This document shows, piece after piece, positions 1 through 4,925 of a stretch of 5,436 nucleotides of DNA. Where the stretch lies: positions 5,922 through 11,357 of the forward strand of contig JAMCTD010000036.1 in the NCBI GenBank assembly GCA_023380995.1, read 5' to 3'. The position numbers and the translations under genes are program-made. Below the pieces are notes generated by a model. That model searched no databases and had not been told where the DNA came from. It saw only the letters and a program-made list of their open reading frames with translations. This stretch comes from Patescibacteria group bacterium (GTDB lineage: Bacteria; Patescibacteria; Microgenomatia; Daviesbacterales; UBA10151). The first letter of the stretch is position 1, and every line of letters begins with the position of its first letter.

Positions 1-165
1 CTACCCGCTCAACAGGAAGCTTTAAAAATTATGAAAGCAGAAAGTGTGCTAGAATATGCCCGCGCCATAGGCGGGGCAGTGCTTGCTGGAGAACTTTCCC
101 TACTGGCATCTTTGTCAGAAGGCAGCTTAGTAAAAGCCCACCAGCAGTTAGGACGCAGGAAGTGA
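1..165 (+). CDS. hmgA: HMG-CoA reductase, class I, C-terminal end (5' truncated by window)
   Basis: Frame 1 is open from the first base to TGA at 163-165 and gives the last 54 residues of a protein. The stretch GGAVLAGELSLLASL (residues 24-38 of the fragment) followed by LVKAH (43-47) matches the C-terminus of class I 3-hydroxy-3-methylglutaryl-CoA reductase, where the equivalent LVKSH carries the catalytic histidine (His866 in the human enzyme); here it is His47 of the fragment. The family enzyme reduces HMG-CoA to mevalonate with two NAD(P)H and is the committed step of the pathway. The protein ends seven residues after that histidine, so it lacks the longer tail of animal enzymes. The NAD(P)-binding and other catalytic parts lie upstream of the window. 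Its place 62 nt before HMG-CoA synthase, on the same strand, supports the call and suggests one operon. There are no membrane segments in the visible part. Confidence 0.9.
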   Translation, partial: LPAQQEALKIMKAESVLEYARAIGGAVLAGELSLLASLSEGSLVKAHQQLGRRK

Positions 166-218
166 TTAATGATTAAAGAATGATGAATAAAGATTTAAAA
201 ATCATCAATCATTAATCA
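163..218. repeat. Interrupted AT-rich palindrome filling the hmgA-mvaS spacer
   Basis: The right arm at 202-218 (TCATCAATCATTAATCA) is a perfect 17-nt reverse complement of the left arm, which is split into 163-173 (TGATTAATGAT) and 181-186 (TGATGA) by a 7-nt insertion at 174-180. The loop is 187-201. The left arm starts on the TGA stop codon of the reductase gene, and the right arm ends 9 nt before the synthase start codon. The stem is almost all A-T pairs and is not followed by a run of T, so it does not look like a standard intrinsic terminator. It could be a decayed interspersed repeat or an RNA hairpin affecting expression between the two genes; the sequence does not say which. No convincing promoter or Shine-Dalgarno motif is visible in the spacer. 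Confidence 0.6.
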
Positions 219-227
219 AATTTAATT

Positions 228-1271
228 ATGACAGGTATCATTTCATACGGAGTATACATACCCAAATACAGGATTAAGCCATCCCAAATTGCTAAAGCTT
301 GGGGCAAAGAAATTACTGATATAGAAAAATCTTTGGGGGTTTTTGAAAAGGCTGTAGCTTCTGTTGATGAAGATGCAGTTACTTTAGCAGTTGAAGCCAC
401 TCTAAATGCCACCATGCCACTCAATTTTGACCTTAGTAAAATAGGAGCCATTACTGTTGGCTCTGAGTCCCACCCTTATGCTGTCAAACCTTCTGCCACC
501 ACCATTGCTGGGATATTAGGATTAAATGAAGAACTGCTGGCTGTGGATTTGGAATTTGCCTGTAAAGCAGGCACTGCTGGGATCCAACTTTTATCAGGGT
601 TAAGCGAGACCGGCAAGGCTAAATATTGTCTGGCAATTGGTTCTGATGTGGCCCAATCCAAACCCTCAGATGTTTTGGAATATACTGCAGGCTCTGCTGC
701 AGCCAGTTTTATTTTGGGAAAAAGGAATACTTTGGCCAATATTTTGGATTTTAGTTCTTTTTCTTCTGACACACCGGATTTTTGGAGAAGAGATACTGAA
801 AAATTCCCTTCTCACGGAGGCAGATTTACCGGAGAACCAAGCTATTTTACGCATGTCTACGGTGCTTCCAAGCTACTTCTGGAAAAGACCAAGCTTAAAC
901 CTCAGGATTTCAGCTTTGCCATTTTCCATATGCCAAATGGCAAGTTTCCCAAGGAAGCTGCCAAAAAGTTAGGGTTTACAGATGCCCAAATAAAACCAGG
1001 TTTTGTAGTTTCCCAAATAGGCAACCCCTACTCTGCCTCTTCCATGGTAGGCTTGGCTGCTACTTTGGATATTGCCAAGCCCAATCAGAAAATCTTTATG
1101 TGTTCTTATGGTTCAGGGGCAGGGTCTGATGCTTTTGTTTTTGAAACCACTGCCCTGCTGAGTCAATTTCAAAAAAATAACAAACATACTGTCCAAAACC
1201 AAATTCAACATAAACAAATGATAGATTACTCACTGGTAGCCAGGAATATAATTAACAAATTTAGGATTTAA
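228..1271 (+). CDS. mvaS: Hydroxymethylglutaryl-CoA synthase (archaeal-type)
   Basis: This 347-residue protein is a full-length thiolase-fold enzyme that condenses acetyl-CoA with acetoacetyl-CoA to give HMG-CoA. The N-terminus MTGIISYGVYIPKYRI is typical of the family. The catalytic triad can be placed by motif: Glu80 in VGSESHPYAVKP, the acyl-carrying Cys112 in FACKAGTAG, and His234 in FHMPNGK, close to Glu79/Cys111/His233 of the staphylococcal enzyme. GNPYSASS (265-272) and SYGSGAGSDAF (293-303) are further conserved active-site and core segments. The compact length and wording resemble archaeal and related bacterial synthases more than the larger eukaryotic ones. The ATG at 228 is preferred because the family N-terminus begins there, although no Shine-Dalgarno sequence precedes it. 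The protein is expected to be cytosolic. The thiolase and DUF35 genes that follow are the partners known to form a complex with this enzyme in archaea. Confidence 0.95.
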   Translation: MTGIISYGVYIPKYRIKPSQIAKAWGKEITDIEKSLGVFEKAVASVDEDAVTLAVEATLNATMPLNFDLSKIGAITVGSESHPYAVKPSATTIAGILGLNEELLAVDLEFACKAGTAGIQLLSGLSETGKAKYCLAIGSDVAQSKPSDVLEYTAGSAAASFILGKRNTLANILDFSSFSSDTPDFWRRDTEKFPSHGGRFTGEPSYFTHVYGASKLLLEKTKLKPQDFSFAIFHMPNGKFPKEAAKKLGFTDAQIKPGFVVSQIGNPYSASSMVGLAATLDIAKPNQKIFMCSYGSGAGSDAFVFETTALLSQFQKNNKHTVQNQIQHKQMIDYSLVARNIINKFRI

Positions 1272-1293
1272 CTATGTCATCCCAAACTTGATA

Positions 1294-2427
1294 ATGAAAA
1301 TACAAGTAAAAGGTATCGGACTGACAAAATTTGGAGAGCTGTGGGATAAGTCCCTTCTGGACTTGGCCCTGGAAGCTGCTGTGGAAGCAATTGATGATTC
1401 AGGGCTTTCAAAAAACGAGATTGATGCTGTTTTTGTAGGCAATATGCTAATTGGCAAAATTGCTGGGCAAGACCACCTAGGACCTGTGGTTGCTTCTTCT
1501 TTGGGGCTCTCCTGTGCCTCTTTTAAAGTTGAAGGGGCTTGTGCCTCCGGAGGACTGGCAGTACATTTGGCAATCCAAGGAATATTAGCCGGAACTTACA
1601 AAAATATCCTTGTGATAGGAGCAGAAAAGATGACTGATGCGCCGGCCGGCCAAATAACCTGGGCCTTAATGGGTGCCAGTTCCTCAAAAGAAAGGAAAGC
1701 CGGCTTAACCTTTCCCGCACTTTATGCCTTAATGGCTCAAGCACACATGCAAAAGTATAAAACCACCAGGGAAGATTTGGCAGAAGTTTCTGTCAAAAAC
1801 CACTATCACGCTTCTTTTAATAAAAAAGCCCAGTACCCTTTTGAAATAAGCATTGAAAAAGTATTAAACAGCAGCTCCATATCCTACCCTATTACCCTAT
1901 TTGATTCTTCACCTATTACAGACGGGGCTGCAGCAGTAGTGCTTTCTGCTAACAATAATTCCAAAGGAGTTTACATTACTGGCAGCGCTGTATCTTCTGA
2001 TACCATTGACCTGGCACAAAGACAAAGCTTAACAGAACTTAAAGCTACCCAAAAAGCTGCCAAAACAGCTTTAACACAAGCAGGAGTTGAAATCAAGGAT
2101 ATTAAAGTAGCTGAGGTGCATGATTGTTTTACCATTGCAGAAATCCTGGCCATGGAAGATTTAGGGTTTTGCCCCAAAGGCAGGGGTGGGGAATTTATCA
2201 GAAGCCGCGCTACCAGGCTGGGTGGCAAATGCCCGGTTAATACTTCAGGAGGACTAAAGGCTTGTGGTCATCCGGTAGGAGCAACCGGGGTTAAACAAAT
2301 CATAGAAATTGCCATGCAGCTTCGCAAAACTGCAGGAGAGAGACAAGTCAAAGATGCTAAAGTTGGTTTAACCCAGAATGTGGGAGGCACTGGGGCAACA
2401 GTAGTTGTTCATGTATTACAAAACTAA
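1294..2427 (+). CDS. Acetyl-CoA C-acetyltransferase, archaeal/SCPx-like thiolase
   Basis: The 377-residue thiolase would condense two acetyl-CoA to acetoacetyl-CoA, the substrate of the upstream synthase. The nucleophile is Cys83 in EGACASGGLAV. His276 in VHDCFT and His326 in ACGHPVGATG supply the other catalytic positions. Near the C-terminus, where classical biosynthetic thiolases have a C-x-G motif with a second cysteine, this protein has NVGGTGAT (362-369). That, with the HDCFT box, marks the SCPx-like/archaeal subgroup. The start is taken as ATG 1294, giving MKIQVKGIGLTKFG; an in-frame TTG at 1288 would add two residues. The gene follows the synthase after a 22-nt gap, and its TAA stop shares one base with the ATG of the DUF35 gene (TAATG). 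Degradative thiolase activity is possible in isolation, but the operon argues for mevalonate synthesis. Confidence 0.93.
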   Translation: MKIQVKGIGLTKFGELWDKSLLDLALEAAVEAIDDSGLSKNEIDAVFVGNMLIGKIAGQDHLGPVVASSLGLSCASFKVEGACASGGLAVHLAIQGILAGTYKNILVIGAEKMTDAPAGQITWALMGASSSKERKAGLTFPALYALMAQAHMQKYKTTREDLAEVSVKNHYHASFNKKAQYPFEISIEKVLNSSSISYPITLFDSSPITDGAAAVVLSANNNSKGVYITGSAVSSDTIDLAQRQSLTELKATQKAAKTALTQAGVEIKDIKVAEVHDCFTIAEILAMEDLGFCPKGRGGEFIRSRATRLGGKCPVNTSGGLKACGHPVGATGVKQIIEIAMQLRKTAGERQVKDAKVGLTQNVGGTGATVVVHVLQN

Positions 2428-2729
2428 TGAGTAGTCCGGTTACAGTTTGGAGACATCATCAAAATATCAGAAATTACCTGGGAAAAACAGGTAAGGTTAT
2501 TGTGTGGACAAAAGTGTTTATTGCACCTGCAGGCTTTGAACACGAAGCTCCTTATTTTGTAGCTATTGTGGAATTTAAAGATGGCACCAGAATGCCTTTG
2601 CAGATTGCTGATTTTGAAGGAGAAGATTTAAAACCAAACCAAAAAATTGTTACTGTAGTAAGAAAATTGGGTAAAGTTAAACTTGATGAAGTTATTGAAT
2701 ATGGCATTAAAGCCAAACCACATCCATGA
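2427..2729 (+). CDS. DUF35-type OB-fold protein without zinc ribbon (thiolase/HMGS scaffold)
   Basis: The 100-residue product matches the OB-fold part of the DUF35 family: GKVIVWTKVFIAPAGFEHEA at about 22-41, then PYFVAIVEFKDGTRMPLQIAD at 42-62 and a LKPNQKIVTVVRK strand. In archaea, DUF35 proteins bridge acetoacetyl-CoA thiolase and HMG-CoA synthase in a complex that channels acetoacetyl-CoA. The gene order here (synthase, thiolase, DUF35) is the archaeal order, so the same role is inferred. Typical members carry an N-terminal helix, then a four-cysteine zinc ribbon, then the OB fold. This one goes from the helix (SPVTVWRHHQNIRNYLG) almost directly into the OB fold and contains no cysteine at all, so it cannot have the usual ribbon. 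The start overlaps the thiolase stop by one base, and its stop overlaps the next start by four (ATGA), so translation is probably coupled in both directions. It is unlikely to be an enzyme on its own. Confidence 0.85.
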   Translation: MSSPVTVWRHHQNIRNYLGKTGKVIVWTKVFIAPAGFEHEAPYFVAIVEFKDGTRMPLQIADFEGEDLKPNQKIVTVVRKLGKVKLDEVIEYGIKAKPHP

Positions 2730-3754
2730 AAACTGGACGTGGCAAGCCTCTTATGATCAAGTTTTCAGCTCCTGGTAAAATCCACCTATTAGGAGAACAT
2801 GTTGTAGTTTATGGCAAACCAGCACTGCTTACTACAGTTAACTTAAGGGCTACCATTACTCTCGATCCATGTCATTCTGGGAATCCTGAGCAAAGCCGGA
2901 TTAGGCTCCAGAATCTGGATTCTGGACGCGCTTTGCTTGTCCCGATTGTATCGGGATCCCGATTTGTCGGGGCCAGAATGACAAAAGTTATTGAACCAAT
3001 TGTTAAAAAACATCTTAAAATTAAAGCTATTCCTTCTTATAAGTTAACTATTTCCTCTCAAATTCCCACTGGTTGTGGGCTTGGTTCATCAGCAGCTATT
3101 TCTGCAGCTTACCTGGCTGCCTTGCTAACTTTCTTAAAAGTAAAATGGGACTTAAGTTTAATCAACCAGCTAACTTACCAGGCAGAAAAAGTTTTCCATG
3201 GCAATCCCTCTGGGGCTGATAATGCTGCTTCAATTTTTGGAGGTTTAATCTGGTATAGAAAAGAGGCTGAAGAGTTAAAACTAATTCAAAAACTACCCTA
3301 TTCTATCCCTTCTAAATTGGCCAGGAATTTTATTTTAATCAATACTGGTAAACCTAAGGAGACTACTAAGGAAATGGTGGAATCAGTAAGTTTAAAGTTT
3401 AAAGTGCAAAGTGCAAAGTTTAAGAGAATATTGGATATGCAAGAACAATTAGTTAAAGAGCTTTTGTTAGCTATACAAACAAGCAGTGGAAACCAGCTTA
3501 TTCAAATCATTAGGGCTGGAGAAAAAAATCTGGAAAGGATTGGTGTGGTTTCCCCTTCTGTTAAAAAAATCATCAGGAAGATAGAAACAAGTGGGGGTGC
3601 TGCTAAAATTTGTGGGGGTGGAGGCAAAACAGGTTCCACTGGAATTTTGCTTTGCTATCACCCAAAACCTAAAGTGATCCAAGACATTGCAAAATCTCTT
3701 AAATTAGACTACTTTAAAACTGCTTTAGGAGTAAAAGGGTTAAAACAAGAATGA
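2726..3754 (+). CDS. mvk: Mevalonate kinase (GHMP kinase) carrying in-frame repeat insertions
   Basis: This 342-residue GHMP kinase would convert mevalonate to 5-phosphomevalonate with ATP. Motif 1 is SAPGKIHLLGEHVVVYGKPA (14-33). Motif 2, the phosphate-binding loop, is PTGCGLGSSAA (114-124). GNPSGADN (159-166) holds the putative catalytic Asp165, equal to the GNPSGxDN box of mevalonate kinases. Motif 3 is GGAAKICGGGGKTGSTG (290-306), which departs from the usual AKLTGAGGGG by a Gly for Ala and a short extension. Two repeat-derived stretches lie inside: residues 49-86 from a 114-bp palindromic element, and about 222-233 from a heptamer repeat. Both fall outside the three nucleotide-binding motifs and the reading frame stays open, so the enzyme may be active. 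The upstream ATG overlaps the DUF35 stop (ATGA), but the family N-terminus MIKFSAPGK begins at the in-frame ATG at 2753, so residues 1-9 may not be made. Confidence 0.9.
   Translation: MKTGRGKPLMIKFSAPGKIHLLGEHVVVYGKPALLTTVNLRATITLDPCHSGNPEQSRIRLQNLDSGRALLVPIVSGSRFVGARMTKVIEPIVKKHLKIKAIPSYKLTISSQIPTGCGLGSSAAISAAYLAALLTFLKVKWDLSLINQLTYQAEKVFHGNPSGADNAASIFGGLIWYRKEAEELKLIQKLPYSIPSKLARNFILINTGKPKETTKEMVESVSLKFKVQSAKFKRILDMQEQLVKELLLAIQTSSGNQLIQIIRAGEKNLERIGVVSPSVKKIIRKIETSGGAAKICGGGGKTGSTGILLCYHPKPKVIQDIAKSLKLDYFKTALGVKGLKQE
2870..2983. repeat. 114-bp palindromic element inserted in frame in mevalonate kinase gene
   Basis: The element is bounded by perfect 11-bp terminal inverted repeats, TGTCATTCTGG (2870-2880) and CCAGAATGACA (2973-2983). 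Inside are nested dyads: AGCAAAGC (2889-2896) with GCTTTGCT (2930-2937), enclosing TCCAGAAT (2907-2914) with ATTCTGGA (2919-2926). Two tandem hairpins follow: TCCCGAT (2940-2946) with ATCGGGA (2950-2956), and CCCGA (2958-2962) with TCGGG (2967-2971). It is more GC-rich than the gene around it. The length is exactly 38 codons, and its first base is the first base of a codon, so it encodes residues 49-86 (CHSGNPEQ...GARMT) without a stop. No transposase and no clear target duplication are seen. The design resembles the Rickettsia palindromic elements found inside genes, or a small MITE. Whether it added to or replaced native sequence cannot be told from one copy. Confidence 0.85.
3388..3422. repeat. 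Five-unit heptamer tandem repeat inside mevalonate kinase gene
   Basis: Five consecutive 7-nt units are present: AAGTTTA, AAGTTTA, AAGTGCA, AAGTGCA, AAGTTTA. They encode a low-complexity stretch reading LKFKVQSAKFK (residues 223-233) between the MVESV segment and the helix that starts RILDMQEQ. The lysine-rich peptide looks like a surface loop insertion rather than a conserved part of the kinase. A unit of 7 is not a multiple of 3, so gain or loss of a single unit would shift the frame; only changes of three units would be tolerated. Confidence 0.7.
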
Positions 3755-4734
3755 AGAAAATTACTGTATCTGCACCCGGGAAATTAATGCTTTTGGGTGA
3801 ACATGCCGTTGTATACGGCCAACCCTGTATTGTTACAGCTGTAAACCAAAGGATGAAAGCTACTGTTGAACTCATTGATGAACCCATCTTCCAGCTTGAG
3901 GCTCCTGATGTGCAAATTTCAGGTTACAAAAAACCCATGGATCAACTAGGAATTGGAGAAATTCCAAAAGGCGCTAAGTTTGTGGAAATTGCTGTAGCGA
4001 ATTTTCTAGGCCGCCATCCTAAGCGACCAAAGGGAGTCGAAGGATTAAAAATTTATACTCAATCAGAGTTTTCCTCCCAGTTTGGTTTTGGATCTTCCTC
4101 TGCTTCCACTGTTTGTATCATCAAAGCTCTTTCAGAACTTTCTGGAGTAAGTTTAGATCAAAAAGCTATTTTTGATCTTGCTTACCAGACAGTTTTAGAT
4201 ATCCAAGGCAAAGGATCTGGTTTTGATGTAGCAGCAGCAACGTTTGGAGGGACTTTGTATTTTATCAAAGGTGGACAAACCATTGAACCTTTGCAAATTG
4301 ACTCCCTTCCCTTGGTTGTAGGCTACAGTGGCATTAAAGCAGACTCAGTTACTTTAATGAACCAAGTTTCAGAAAAAGCCAGCAAGCATCCTCAAGTTAT
4401 AGAAGATATTTATGGGATAATAGGTAACTTGGTAAAACAAGCTAAAGTAGCAATTTTGAACAAAGATTTTTTGACCTTGGGAGAGCTGATAAATTTTGAT
4501 CAAGGGCTACTTGTTTCCCTTGGAGTAAGTACAAAAAAACTGGCTGACATGATCTACTCTGCAAGGGAAGCTGGAGCTTATGGAGCCAAACTGTCTGGGG
4601 CAGGTGGCGGAGACTGCATAATCTCCATTGCTCCAGAAGACAAAATGGAAGCTGTGAAGAATAGAATAACCTCCGCTGGAGGACAAGTTATTGATATAGA
4701 AACTAATACAGACGGTGTTAGAATTGAAACGTAG
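3751..4734 (+). CDS. mvaK2: Phosphomevalonate kinase-like GHMP kinase
   Basis: This 327-residue GHMP kinase is proposed to phosphorylate 5-phosphomevalonate to 5-diphosphomevalonate. Motif 1 is SAPGKLMLLGEHAVVYGQP (7-25). Motif 2 is FGFGSSSAS (111-119). GKGSGFDVAAATFGG (153-167) resembles the GSGFDVAAA box of eukaryotic ERG8-type phosphomevalonate kinases and contains Asp159. Motif 3 is AKLSGAGGGDC (279-289), and the GAGGGDC ending is characteristic of phosphomevalonate kinases, where mevalonate kinases have GAGGGGC. Against this, the first motif and the C-terminal GVRIE resemble archaeal mevalonate kinases, so automatic annotation may call it mevalonate kinase. Its position between a clear mevalonate kinase and the decarboxylase leaves exactly this step to fill. 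The start overlaps the previous stop as ATGA; a distant AGGAG at 3728-3732 is too far for a strong ribosome site. The protein should be cytosolic. Confidence 0.82.
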   Translation: MKKITVSAPGKLMLLGEHAVVYGQPCIVTAVNQRMKATVELIDEPIFQLEAPDVQISGYKKPMDQLGIGEIPKGAKFVEIAVANFLGRHPKRPKGVEGLKIYTQSEFSSQFGFGSSSASTVCIIKALSELSGVSLDQKAIFDLAYQTVLDIQGKGSGFDVAAATFGGTLYFIKGGQTIEPLQIDSLPLVVGYSGIKADSVTLMNQVSEKASKHPQVIEDIYGIIGNLVKQAKVAILNKDFLTLGELINFDQGLLVSLGVSTKKLADMIYSAREAGAYGAKLSGAGGGDCIISIAPEDKMEAVKNRITSAGGQVIDIETNTDGVRIET

Positions 4735-4782
4735 TGTATCTGTATTGATGCAGAGGACGTTAAAGATTTTGCAGTTTTGTGA

Positions 4783-4846
4783 CTCAGGGGAACCGGAAAC
4801 TGACCGAAGTGAAACGACCGAATTTCCGAGGGGTACAGTCCCCGAG
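4783..4846. repeat. GC-rich imperfect palindrome in the mvaK2-mvaD spacer
   Basis: The spacer 4735-4925 has no supportable gene. Within it, CTC (4783-4785) plus GGGG (4787-4790) can pair with CCCC (4840-4843) plus GAG (4844-4846), with A4786 bulged. Inside this, CGGAAA (4794-4799) pairs with TTTCCG (4823-4828). The core holds a direct repeat GACCGAA at 4802-4808 and 4816-4822. An alternative small hairpin pairs GGGG (4830-4833) with CCCC (4840-4843). The stretch is clearly richer in GC than its flanks. It looks like a short interspersed palindromic (REP-like) unit or a structured leader; a single copy cannot separate these. It is not followed by a T run that would make it a standard terminator. 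Confidence 0.5.
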
Positions 4847-4892
4847 AAGCAAAACAAAAAATCTAGTCCGAACATCACTATAGAAACTTTTG

Positions 4893-4916
4893 CACACTTT
4901 TGGTTACAAAAGTGTG
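4893..4916. repeat. Perfect 10-bp hairpin just before the mvaD start
   Basis: CACACTTTTG (4893-4902), loop GTTA, and CAAAAGTGTG (4907-4916) form a perfect stem of 10 pairs with a 4-nt loop. It ends 9 nt before the decarboxylase ATG at 4926, where a ribosome would bind. There is no T run after it on the + strand, so an intrinsic terminator is unlikely. It may be a dimeric-protein operator, an RNA hairpin controlling translation of the decarboxylase, or another interspersed repeat. The weak purine run GAAGA lies just outside the stem, at 4916-4920. Confidence 0.6.
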
Positions 4917-4925
4917 AAGAATAAT

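Noticed and set aside
1641..1650. 10-bp GC palindrome GCCGGCCGGC in the thiolase gene
   Set aside because: It sits in coding sequence, encodes APAGQ in a plausible family context, and a short palindrome of this size needs no special explanation.
163..3754. Use of the alternative code with TGA read as glycine
   Set aside because: TGA ends the reductase, DUF35 and mevalonate kinase genes exactly at their family C-termini or at gene overlaps, and no gene needs TGA as a sense codon.
4893..4916. Intrinsic transcription terminator after the second kinase
   Set aside because: The stem is good but no T run follows it on the + strand, and it lies next to the next start codon in the same pathway.
4715..4924. 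69-codon + strand open frame through the spacer before the decarboxylase
   Set aside because: It starts inside the kinase gene in another frame, and its peptide is mostly translation of the palindromic structures; no family resemblance or ribosome site.
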